This document shows positions 56,215 to 64,000 of a DNA stretch of 64,000 bases, in pieces. Origin of the DNA: Shewanella kaireitica (lineage in GTDB: Bacteria > Pseudomonadota > Gammaproteobacteria > Enterobacterales > Shewanellaceae); contig NZ_JAKIKQ010000003.1 in assembly GCF_023284045.1 (NCBI RefSeq), positions 476,483 to 540,482 of the forward strand. The letters run 5' to 3'. Every line of letters begins with the position of its first letter. Position 1 is the stretch's first letter. The notes under the pieces were generated by a model, which was given only the letters and a program-made list of their open reading frames with translations, made no database searches and was not told the origin of the DNA. The position numbers were made by a program, and so were the translations under genes.

Positions 56215-57555
56215 TTATTTGGTTCGACTCTTACTGCGGCCATAACGGTTCTTATCACCACTACCTTTAGAAGCTTTAGCTTGGCCGGTTTTTGACTCAT
56301 TACGTCTTTTCTCTTGATATTTACGCTTATTATGACTTCTCTCTTTCACCGGCTTTGTGGTGACATCGCGATAGCGTGCAGGTAAAGGGGCGCCCTCTTC
56401 ATAACCAGGCAACGTAATACAAGGTAATGTCATTTCTATAATCGTTTCAATCTCACTCAACATCGCTTTATCTTGCGGAGATACAAACGATATGGCTCGA
56501 CCTTCTAGCCCAGCACGTCCTGTACGCCCTACTCGATGGACATAATCTTCAGCTGCAAAAGGCAGTTCAAGGTTAATCACTAATGGCAAAGCTTCAATAT
56601 CCAGTCCACGCGCTGCGACATCAGTGGCGACCATGACTCTTAATTTACCGCTTTTAAACTCTTCTAATGCTCTATTTCTAGAGCCTTGCGTTTTATCACC
56701 ATGAAATACTGCACTTTTTACGCCATCGAGCTTCAGCTCGCTATGCAAGTGTTCAGCACTCTCTTTACTGCTAACAAACACCAGTACCTGTTGCCAATTA
56801 TTACGGCCTACCAGCTCCGATAGCAATTCAGCTTTACGGCGCTTATCAACTAAATATACCTCTTGGGTTATTTTACTGGCAGTGGCTGCGGTAGTTACAT
56901 CGATCCACTCTGGTGCAACTAGCATTTTCTGCGCTAAGGTTTTTACCTCTTCGCTGTAAGTTGCTGAGAAAAACAATGTTTGATGCTCAACAGCCACCAG
57001 CCTTTTCACTCTTTCAATATCTCTAACAAAGCCCATGTCTAGCATGCGATCAGCTTCATCAACCACTAAGTGAGTCACACTGCCTAAATCCAAACCGAAC
57101 TGGCCGATTAGATCAAAAAGTCGACCAGGCGTCGCAACCAAAATATCAACCCCGGCTTGCACTGCTTTACGCTGTGGGTTCATGTTGGCGCCACCATAAA
57201 CCGCTGCAGTTTTAAAAGGTAACAACTGTGCGTAAGCTTGAATATTATCCGCCACTTGTATGGCCAGCTCACGAGTTGGCGTTAGCACTAGAACTTTTAG
57301 CTCAGACTTGTATTGATTAAAGGCATCCTCTTCAGCAACATTGCTTAGCTGCAATGCCTGCCCAACAAGGGTATTGAGCAAAGGGAGTGCAAATGCCGCC
57401 GTTTTCCCTGTACCCGTTTGTGCGCAAGCCATAATATCTTGCCCATGCATTGCAACAGGTAACACATGGCACTGAACTTCGGTTAGCGCTTTATAACCGC
57501 GATTCGATACAGCATCTAGAATGTAAGGGTGTAGATCAAATGCATCAAAGTTCAT
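56215..57555 (-). CDS. DEAD-box RNA helicase, RhlE type
   Basis: The 446-residue protein has the DEAD helicase motifs in order: Q motif TEVQCHVLP, motif I AQTGTGKTA, PTRELA, TPGRL, DEAD (in VVDEADRML), SAT, and in domain 2 ARGLDI and HRVGRTGRAG. The C-terminal tail (about 385-446) is Lys/Arg-rich and binds RNA nonspecifically in RhlE-like proteins. It unwinds RNA duplexes in ribosome assembly or decay. The exact member (RhlE vs SrmB) is not certain. It is monocistronic. Confidence 0.9.
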   Translation of the reverse strand: MNFDAFDLHPYILDAVSNRGYKALTEVQCHVLPVAMHGQDIMACAQTGTGKTAAFALPLLNTLVGQALQLSNVAEEDAFNQYKSELKVLVLTPTRELAIQVADNIQAYAQLLPFKTAAVYGGANMNPQRKAVQAGVDILVATPGRLFDLIGQFGLDLGSVTHLVVDEADRMLDMGFVRDIERVKRLVAVEHQTLFFSATYSEEVKTLAQKMLVAPEWIDVTTAATASKITQEVYLVDKRRKAELLSELVGRNNWQQVLVFVSSKESAEHLHSELKLDGVKSAVFHGDKTQGSRNRALEEFKSGKLRVMVATDVAARGLDIEALPLVINLELPFAAEDYVHRVGRTGRAGLEGRAISFVSPQDKAMLSEIETIIEMTLPCITLPGYEEGAPLPARYRDVTTKPVKERSHNKRKYQEKRRNESKTGQAKASKGSGDKNRYGRSKSRTK

Positions 57556-57718
57556 GGTCGGCTCAATACTGGTTATAAAATAGAGGAATAAAAGTGAGCG
57601 CGGAGTCTATCAAAAACCCAGCACAGATAATACTACCAAGTACAGCAAAGCGGTGGGGTTAGCTATTTATCCGCGATGCCTTTAGGTATAAAAGCCAAAG
57701 CGGCTAACATAATGCTAT

Positions 57719-60700
57719 TTACTTACTTTTGTTAACTGTCACTGTTTCGCCTGAACGACTCTCTTGCAGCAATGAATTTTGCTTATGTTCTAAAGCTGCG
57801 GTGATGCAGTTAGCCTCAAACTCTTCAGCGGTAACGGGTCTTGAAAACAGATAACCTTGACCATAGTCGCAACCCGCATCTGCAAGCACCTGACGCTGAT
57901 AGTCTGTTTCTACTCCTTCGGCTATCACTTTCATACCGAGCTTATGTGCCATGACAATTATCGCTTCACAAAGGGTAAAATCATCGCTATTGCTGTCGAG
58001 GTTTCGGGTAAAAGATTGATCAATCTTTAAAAAGTCTATGTCGAACTTTTTAAGGTAGGCTAAAGAGGAATAGCCAGTACCAAAATCATCCAGTGATATT
58101 TGCATACCAGCATTGCGATATTGCTCTAGCTTACTGTAAATAGTTTGGTTGCTATCTAATAGTAAACCTTCTGTGATTTCGACGCAGATAGAGTTCCGAC
58201 TAAGGTTCAGTGTTTTAAGCAGTGCAACCCAAGAATCTAGACTTTCTCCTTCATCTCTAAACTGGACTGGGGATTTATTAATACTGATCTGTACTTCAAT
58301 ACCGAACCTATCACGCCAAAGCGCGCACTGGCGAGCTGCTTGTTGAAAAACCCAATTACCAATATCGACGATTAAACCAGTTTCTTCCGCAACTGCAATA
58401 AACTCGATGGGAGACACTAAGCCGCGCTTAGGGTGATGCCAACGAATAAGTGCTTCAGCTTTAACGGTGGGATCACCCGCTAGACACACTATTGGCTGGT
58501 AATAAAGTTCAAACTCTTGGTTGGTCACCGCGAGTCGTAAATCTTGGATTAAGCGCATCCGGTATTTAGCATTTCTTTGCATTGACGGCGTAAAGTAGTG
58601 GAATCGATTTCGGCCCTGATCTTTAGCCGCGTACATTGCCTGATCGGCATGTTTGAGTAACCCTTCAATACTGCTGGCATCATCGGGATAGAGAGTAATA
58701 CCAATACTTGCGCTGATATAAGAAGTTTCTTCCCCAAGGTTAAAAGGCTCAGCAAGGCGATTCAAAATATTCTGAGCGACTTTATCCACGCCTTTTATAT
58801 CTGTTATCCCAGACAGCACCACGGTAAATTCATCACCGCCTAAGCGAGCAACCACATCGCTGTCTCGAATGCAGCTCTTAATGCGCTTAGCCGCTTCAGT
58901 TAGCAGTAAATCCCCCATGTCATGACCAAGCGTATCGTTAACCTCTTTAAAATAATCGAGATCGAGGAACATTAATGCAAAGTGTTTTTCACGTCGATCA
59001 GACTTTAAAATCTCACTGCCTAAGTAGTCGAGCAACATACGGCGATTAGGCAAGCCCGTTAGCGGGTCGTAATTAGCCTGTTTCCAGATAATCTGTTCAG
59101 CCTGTTTTTTATCGGTAATGTCGGAGAATAGCGCCACTCGTCGCTCTGTTTGGGCTTCTGAGTCAAACAGCGTATTAATCGTTAACCAAACCACTAGCTC
59201 TTCGCCATTCTTGCGCCTGAGCCACATCTCCCCTTGCCAGCGTCCCGTCTCCTCTACTGACAAGCTAATCTGTTCATATACGCTGTAGTTATTACGCTTG
59301 CATTGTAGAATTTGAATATTTTGATGCTTGATTTCGGCTTCACTATATCCAGTAATATCGGTAAAGGCTGAGTTTGTAGTGATAATAACACCAGCTTCAT
59401 CTTGCACACTCATCGCTTCGCTACTGTTGTTATAGACTGATGCAGCCAATTTTAAAGACTCTTCGACTCGCTTACTGTCAGTGATATCTGAATGCACTCC
59501 ACACATACGCAATGGTTTATTGTTTTCATCACGACTTACAATCTTCCCTGAATCCAAGATCCAGCGGATCTCACCAGTATGAGCATACATTCGGTACTCT
59601 ATTTTATGCTGTTCACTGACACCGCTAAGATGCTCATCTATTGAACTGAGTACTTTCACTCGATCTTTGGGATGAATAGCCCGCATCCAAAGCTTAGGGT
59701 TTTCATTAAGTGTATTGACATCACAACCCAGCAAGTTGGCGCTAAGCTGATTGCGCTCGACTTTGTCGTTAATGATATCCCAATCCCAAAAACCCAATTC
59801 ACTGCTACCGAGTACAAGCGCAAGTTGCTCTTGGCTCGCCAGCATGGCCATTTCAGCTTGTTTCTGTGAGCTACGATTAAGCAAGCCAACAATAACCAGT
59901 TCAACTTTATCTTGGTTACGTTGGCATGCCACTGTCATATGGGTATAAACAATAGAGTCATCACTAGCAATAAGTCTGATATCGAGTTCAAACTCATCGA
60001 TTTCCCCCGCTAGCATATCGGCGTAATAGTGCCTATAGAGGTTAAAATCACTATGATGCAGTAGGTCAACCCAAAGTAACTCAAGTAGCTCTGACTCGCT
60101 ATATTGCAACATCTGACAAAGATTTGGATTCACCTTTATCCATTGGTGGTCAACGTCGGTGATAGCAATGCCCATGCTGCCCGCTTGAAAGTGGGATTTG
60201 AACAATAAGTGGTCTTGCAGCTTTATCTTTTGGTCTCGCTGGATCTCAATGCGCCGAGATAGCAGCATCCCCAGTAAAGCCGTGGTAATAGGGAAAATAA
60301 CTAAGAAAGGTAAAGTAATCTTCTTCAGTAGTGAAAAAGCCACTTCAAAGGGCATAACCAAGCCCCAAAGTAAGGCGAGAATGTGTAAGCTAAAACCAAA
60401 TACTAACAGCTCTCTAAAGCGAATATCGCCAATATCGCCACTGCGGTACTTACCCCATAAATAGCCAATCAAACCCGAGGTCATAATTGTCCCCACGCCT
60501 GACCATACAGCTACGCCTCCTTCACTAAGTCGAAATAATCCGCTAATAATCACAGCGACAAGTGTCGGGATCCCACCGAAAAACATCCCTGAAATACCAA
60601 GGATAACGGTTCTTGAATCAAAAAAAACGCCTTCCGTATATTGCCAAGGGCTCAACATCACGGAGATAGAAATCACCCCGACAAGGGCGCCAATACCCAC

Positions 60701-60817
60701 TCTCCAAAGGACATCAAGCTCTCGCTTATGACTACGTGGGAACGCGTCATATACGAACACCATTGCTAGCAATAGCGCTGCATTTTGAATAAGCGAGAAA
60801 AATAAACTTTGATCCAT
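57719..60817 (-). CDS. 5TM-PAS-PAS-PAS-GGDEF-EAL cyclic-di-GMP protein
   Basis: The roughly 1032-residue membrane protein begins with a 5TMR-LYT-like sensory domain (about 10-190, with FDSRTVILGISGMFFGGIPTL and GLFRLSEGG). Three PAS domains follow (about 205-325, 330-455 and 460-575), then GGDEF (about 575-745, intact GGDEF near 660) and EAL (about 755-1005, EALIRW near 788). The ATG at 60817 is chosen over a TTG three codons upstream. Both catalytic motifs are intact, so it may be bifunctional. The LYT-type membrane domain is often associated with sensing envelope signals. Confidence 0.85.
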   Translation of the reverse strand: MDQSLFFSLIQNAALLLAMVFVYDAFPRSHKRELDVLWRVGIGALVGVISISVMLSPWQYTEGVFFDSRTVILGISGMFFGGIPTLVAVIISGLFRLSEGGVAVWSGVGTIMTSGLIGYLWGKYRSGDIGDIRFRELLVFGFSLHILALLWGLVMPFEVAFSLLKKITLPFLVIFPITTALLGMLLSRRIEIQRDQKIKLQDHLLFKSHFQAGSMGIAITDVDHQWIKVNPNLCQMLQYSESELLELLWVDLLHHSDFNLYRHYYADMLAGEIDEFELDIRLIASDDSIVYTHMTVACQRNQDKVELVIVGLLNRSSQKQAEMAMLASQEQLALVLGSSELGFWDWDIINDKVERNQLSANLLGCDVNTLNENPKLWMRAIHPKDRVKVLSSIDEHLSGVSEQHKIEYRMYAHTGEIRWILDSGKIVSRDENNKPLRMCGVHSDITDSKRVEESLKLAASVYNNSSEAMSVQDEAGVIITTNSAFTDITGYSEAEIKHQNIQILQCKRNNYSVYEQISLSVEETGRWQGEMWLRRKNGEELVVWLTINTLFDSEAQTERRVALFSDITDKKQAEQIIWKQANYDPLTGLPNRRMLLDYLGSEILKSDRREKHFALMFLDLDYFKEVNDTLGHDMGDLLLTEAAKRIKSCIRDSDVVARLGGDEFTVVLSGITDIKGVDKVAQNILNRLAEPFNLGEETSYISASIGITLYPDDASSIEGLLKHADQAMYAAKDQGRNRFHYFTPSMQRNAKYRMRLIQDLRLAVTNQEFELYYQPIVCLAGDPTVKAEALIRWHHPKRGLVSPIEFIAVAEETGLIVDIGNWVFQQAARQCALWRDRFGIEVQISINKSPVQFRDEGESLDSWVALLKTLNLSRNSICVEITEGLLLDSNQTIYSKLEQYRNAGMQISLDDFGTGYSSLAYLKKFDIDFLKIDQSFTRNLDSNSDDFTLCEAIIVMAHKLGMKVIAEGVETDYQRQVLADAGCDYGQGYLFSRPVTAEEFEANCITAALEHKQNSLLQESRSGETVTVNKSK

Positions 60818-61137
60818 AAAGAACAATTCGTCCGTGCAGTAATTGACATCTATTTGATCAATATTCTAGCAGATTAAGGGGTAATTAATATCTATCTTAC
60901 AATTATCCTTACTTTCCAAAGTACAAATTGCAGCAGACTGCATTAGAGGGTTAAAACTAATACAACGAAGTGGGTACCTAATCTGAACGGAAGGTATTAT
61001 CGAACGGCTAATATCTAGCATTACAGACACAAGAATACACAACATTAAGAATTAGTAATAAATAGTGAAAAGTTACCATTTCAAAGCCGAATGAGTGGGG
61101 CGTAAGCCACACTCATTCAACCGTGTGTTGCTAGCTG
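60818..61137. other. Intergenic region between the 5TM GGDEF-EAL gene and osmC-like gene
   Basis: About 320 AT-rich bases contain the promoter of the GGDEF-EAL gene. A hairpin (61089-61118, GAATGAGTG with CACTCATTC) lies just past the OsmC stop and may terminate it, though a T run is lacking. Confidence 0.4.
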
Positions 61138-61581
61138 CTACTCACCAACGCAATGATTAACAAGCGTAGGCTTAAGCAAGTTCTCATGCACAGGGCAGCG
61201 ATGACAAACAGTATCTAAAAATAGACTCTTCTGCTCATTATCTAGCTGGATATCATTTATTTGAGCATCCATGACCACAACAACATCAATCAATTTGAAA
61301 CCTACAGGATCCTCAGAAGGCTTACCGAGTAACCCTGCAGTATTAAGCTGTGCTTTCATCGACACATTGAACTGTTGCAGATCTATTTTTTGCTCACGAG
61401 CAACCATTTTGGCAATGGTTGAAATACAGCCCGCTAAAGAGAAAATGAAAGTCTCTAGTGGATTAGCTCCTTCATTACCGCCGCTTGGCTGATCAATGAT
61501 AAGCTGATGCTCTCGAATGTTCGCCGTCACTTTCCAACCTTCCGACATCTGTGTATTTACTTCAATAGTCTTGTTCGCCAT
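61138..61581 (-). CDS. OsmC-family peroxiredoxin-like protein
   Basis: The 147-residue protein has the OsmC fold with the two redox cysteines in LAGCISTIAKM and in CHRCPVHENLLKP. OsmC/Ohr proteins reduce organic hydroperoxides. Which peroxide is used here is unknown. An extra Cys pair (CHRC) precedes CPVH and is less usual. It is monocistronic, with a short promoter region upstream shared with the divergent thioesterase gene. Confidence 0.85.
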   Translation of the reverse strand: MANKTIEVNTQMSEGWKVTANIREHQLIIDQPSGGNEGANPLETFIFSLAGCISTIAKMVAREQKIDLQQFNVSMKAQLNTAGLLGKPSEDPVGFKLIDVVVVMDAQINDIQLDNEQKSLFLDTVCHRCPVHENLLKPTLVNHCVGE

Positions 61582-61841
61582 TTTTACACCACTCCATTAG
61601 ATTTATTTCAATGAGTTTATTCTAATGGATTTATTGGCAAAAACTCAAATTAGTCTCACAGTTTTACTATTCAACTAAAAGTAGCTCGAGCTCACAGCTT
61701 GTTGCGCTCACGCCAAGCGCTGTTAATGTCGCCGTAGAACGTGCAAGCAGCCATTGAAATAAGCCACTTCAAGTGGTTTTCATATAGGTATGTTAAACTG
61801 GTGCCACTTTCATCAATATTTATCATTAGACCACAATAAAT

Positions 61842-62288
61842 ATGCCCTCGACTAAATCAGTACAACAGAGTAAAACCTTTCATTTCCCGGTACAGATCTA
61901 TTATGAAGACACTGATTTTTCTGGTGTTGTGTACCACCCTAATTTCTTAAAGTATTTTGAGCGTGCTCGTGAACATGTGATTGGTGCCAATAGCTTAGCG
62001 AGTTTATGGGACGAACATGACTTGGGTTTTGCTGTTTATCGCAGTGACATGCTTTGTCATGACGGCGTAGAGTTTGCTGACATTATCGATATTAGAACTC
62101 GATTCTATTTTGAAAGTAAATATCGCACGGTTTGGCTACAAGAGATCTGGCGCCCTAATGCTAAAAAGCCTGCAGTAACGGCACAAATCGAGATGATATG
62201 CATGAACAAGAACCGCCAACTTTGCCCAATGCCTCAGATATTAATCAATCGACTTGGCGAGGCATTTTCAGAGCCTGTTACTTTTTAA
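61842..62288 (+). CDS. YbgC/4-hydroxybenzoyl-CoA-type hotdog thioesterase
   Basis: The 148-residue protein has the hotdog active-site segment YYEDTDFSGVVYHPNFLKYFERAREH (about 20-45), with the catalytic Asp in DTDFSGVVYH. YbgC-type enzymes hydrolyse acyl-CoA thioesters. It is not next to tol-pal genes as ybgC often is, so it is a separate paralogue. The substrate is unknown. It converges on the last gene with six bases between stops. Confidence 0.9.
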   Translation: MPSTKSVQQSKTFHFPVQIYYEDTDFSGVVYHPNFLKYFERAREHVIGANSLASLWDEHDLGFAVYRSDMLCHDGVEFADIIDIRTRFYFESKYRTVWLQEIWRPNAKKPAVTAQIEMICMNKNRQLCPMPQILINRLGEAFSEPVTF

Positions 62289-62294
62289 TTAGTG

Positions 62295-63785
62295 CTACTG
62301 GATAACGGATGACAACTTCGGCCACTTAACCTCAAGTTCGGCCGGAGTCAGCGGCTTTGCAAACACATCACCCTGAATTTTATCTGCGCCCATTTGAACA
62401 ATAATCTGTTTAACCACCTCCGTTTCAACGCCTTCCACAGTAACCTTAAACCCCAGGCCTTTTGCTAAACGTATGCTGGTATCCATAATGTGTTTTGCTT
62501 GCGGATCAGTTTCTAGTCCTTCAACAAACGCTTGATCTATTTTTACTTCGTCAACGGGCAAGTATTTCAAATATGCGAGTGAAGAATGGCCTGTACCAAA
62601 GTCATCAATAGCGATATCAACTCCAATACTGCGTAGTCGATTAATCGCAAGCACAGCGCCATCGATATCTTCCATCAATTTACTCTCAGTGAGCTCAATT
62701 GACAGTGCATTTGCGGGAAGTTGGTACTTGAATAACCTAGCTTCAATCTCTTGAATAAGCGCCTGATTCTTTAAATCTTGAGTCGATAAATTTACAGCTA
62801 CTTGCAGCTCGATCCCTAATTCACGCCACTTAGCCTGTTGAATAACTACTTGATCAAGCACCCATTGGCTAATTAAATCAATCATTCCGGCATACTCTGC
62901 GAGCGGAATAAACTCAGCGGGAGAGATATTGCCTAAGGTTTTGTGTTGCCAGCGCATTAGCGCTTCAACTTGGTTACACCCTAGTGGCTGAAAGTTTTGT
63001 TTAGGCTGATAGACCATATAGAGCTCGCCGTCCTGAAGCGCTTTGACTAAGCTATTAATAATCGATACTTCACGCAACTGCACCGCGTCATCACCAAGTT
63101 CATAATGAGCAATAGTTCTATCGAGCTGTTTAGCTTTTTTAAGGGCTAAATCTAACCGGCGCAACATAGTACTGATGTCGCCATGAAAACGCTCCAGCCC
63201 CAAATGACCAACCTGAACTCTAACTGTAATAGGACTTTCAAATACACTATAGGGCTGCTGCAAATACTCAATAAAGGTATCAAGTTCAGCCTCTGTTATT
63301 CCATCTGGAAAATAGATCAGAAACTCGTCTTCATTCATTCTAGCGATAGCTGAACTAGAATGAACATCCGCTTCAATCCTGTTAGCAATTTGCTTTAGCA
63401 ATTCATCACCAAAACTAAAACCAAAAAGGTCATTCACATAACGGAATCGGTATATATCAAGTAAGACTAAACTTCCCTGCTTGAGCGGCATCAAGCTAGC
63501 CAACTTTTGCTTCATGCTTAAGCGATTACTTAGCCCGGTTAATTTGTCAAATCCCGCTTGATGCAATTGCTGTTTTAATTGAGAAACCATCTGCTCAACT
63601 TGCAAGAGTGATTGCGGCGAGCTCTCTAATGAAGCATTAAGCAGATAAGGTTCACCTCGTGAGTGACTTACCGACGAGTACAATTGTTTGAGCTGACGCC
63701 GACAAAGTAAAAACTGCCAAAAAGCGATAGCCAATAGCAGTATAAGTAACATACATGCAATCGAGAGTAGCTCAACGTTATCCAT
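62295..63785 (-). CDS. Membrane-anchored degenerate GGDEF / EAL protein
   Basis: The 496-residue protein has one N-terminal membrane helix (about 6-28), a GGDEF domain (about 75-230) and an EAL domain (about 240-490). The cyclase motif reads MNEDEF (150-155) in place of GGDEF, so cyclase activity is probably lost. The EAL side is intact: EALMRW (274-279), VNLS, IELTES, DDFGTG (394-399), VKIDQ and EGVE (451-454). Likely acts as a c-di-GMP phosphodiesterase with an inactive, possibly regulatory GGDEF. Monocistronic at the right end. Confidence 0.85.
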   Translation of the reverse strand: MDNVELLSIACMLLILLLAIAFWQFLLCRRQLKQLYSSVSHSRGEPYLLNASLESSPQSLLQVEQMVSQLKQQLHQAGFDKLTGLSNRLSMKQKLASLMPLKQGSLVLLDIYRFRYVNDLFGFSFGDELLKQIANRIEADVHSSSAIARMNEDEFLIYFPDGITEAELDTFIEYLQQPYSVFESPITVRVQVGHLGLERFHGDISTMLRRLDLALKKAKQLDRTIAHYELGDDAVQLREVSIINSLVKALQDGELYMVYQPKQNFQPLGCNQVEALMRWQHKTLGNISPAEFIPLAEYAGMIDLISQWVLDQVVIQQAKWRELGIELQVAVNLSTQDLKNQALIQEIEARLFKYQLPANALSIELTESKLMEDIDGAVLAINRLRSIGVDIAIDDFGTGHSSLAYLKYLPVDEVKIDQAFVEGLETDPQAKHIMDTSIRLAKGLGFKVTVEGVETEVVKQIIVQMGADKIQGDVFAKPLTPAELEVKWPKLSSVIQ

Positions 63786-64000
63786 TCAATATAACTTTAT
63801 CCGTTATCTGCCTAGGTATTTTAATCGCGTATTCATCACTAATTTGATGCAGTAAGGAATCCCGATGTTGTCCATTCTAAAACTGCCTTATACCAATTGC
63901 ATTAAAAGTTTGACCATTCAGCGGGAATTCAAAACGCTGTAGGCAAGTAGTGGAATTTGAGCTAATAGTTATTCTCGGCTCTGGCATCCTGCTTCGCTCT
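63786..64000. other. Right-end non-coding segment
   Basis: No gene start is seen. The stretch from about 63885 (ttataccaattgcattaaaag) resembles intergenic sequence that recurs in Shewanella-type genomes, possibly a short mobile repeat, but no second copy is visible in this window. Confidence 0.25.

Overview
The window looks like a chromosomal segment of a marine gammaproteobacterium, most likely Shewanella. The reasons are gene content and order: sodium-type flagellar stator genes pomAB next to xseB-ispA-dxs, a lactate permease / Dld-II / LldEFG lactate-oxidation cluster, an NAD-type isocitrate dehydrogenase of the LeuB family, and several GGDEF-EAL proteins, all in AT-leaning DNA. Genus is inferred from these features, not from a database search. 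No rRNA, tRNA, insertion sequence, prophage or CRISPR array is evident. Nearly all of it reads as core or stable accessory genome.

Layout. 1-9.3 kb: a DUF3300 protein with a variable VKSHQ repeat tail, an LRR protein kinase, a COQ8/UbiB-type kinase, a DUF599 membrane protein, a small YbaM-like DUF2496 gene, a GAF-PAS-GGDEF-EAL protein, a small Cys-rich protein and an outer-membrane protein. 9.5-19.6 kb: an orphan FetB-type permease, peptidase T, a TIP30-like reductase, a TrmK-like methyltransferase, a Nudix hydrolase, an ECF sigma factor with a DUF6768 membrane partner, GltS, a DUF4136 lipoprotein, a membrane protein behind a Fur-box promoter, YciH, and AlgH/YqgE with YqgF/RuvX. 19.8-29.5 kb: an S9 peptidase, NAD-IDH, RlmM, a DUF423 protein, GcvA with an overlapping hydrolase gene, and ThiI. 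29.6-36.5 kb: PomAB, XseB-IspA-Dxs (isoprenoid entry), GrpE and NadK.

36.6-44.9 kb is the lactate module: permease LldP, D-lactate dehydrogenase Dld-II, and the LldE-LldF-LldG L-lactate oxidase. It is preceded by three CRP-like palindromes and is split by a strong terminator into lldP-dld and lldEFG blocks. Together these genes import both lactate isomers and pass their electrons into the respiratory chain as pyruvate is made.

45-64 kb is more accessory. It holds a TonB-C-domain periplasmic protein, a G3E (CobW) GTPase, a tightly joined pair made of a membrane P-loop protein and an MscS channel (the best candidate here for an undescribed system), SigZ with a Cys-rich tail, a eukaryotic-type glutathione synthetase, a MalY/PatB C-S lyase, an outer-membrane barrel, an RhlE-type helicase, two more c-di-GMP proteins, an OsmC protein and a hotdog thioesterase.
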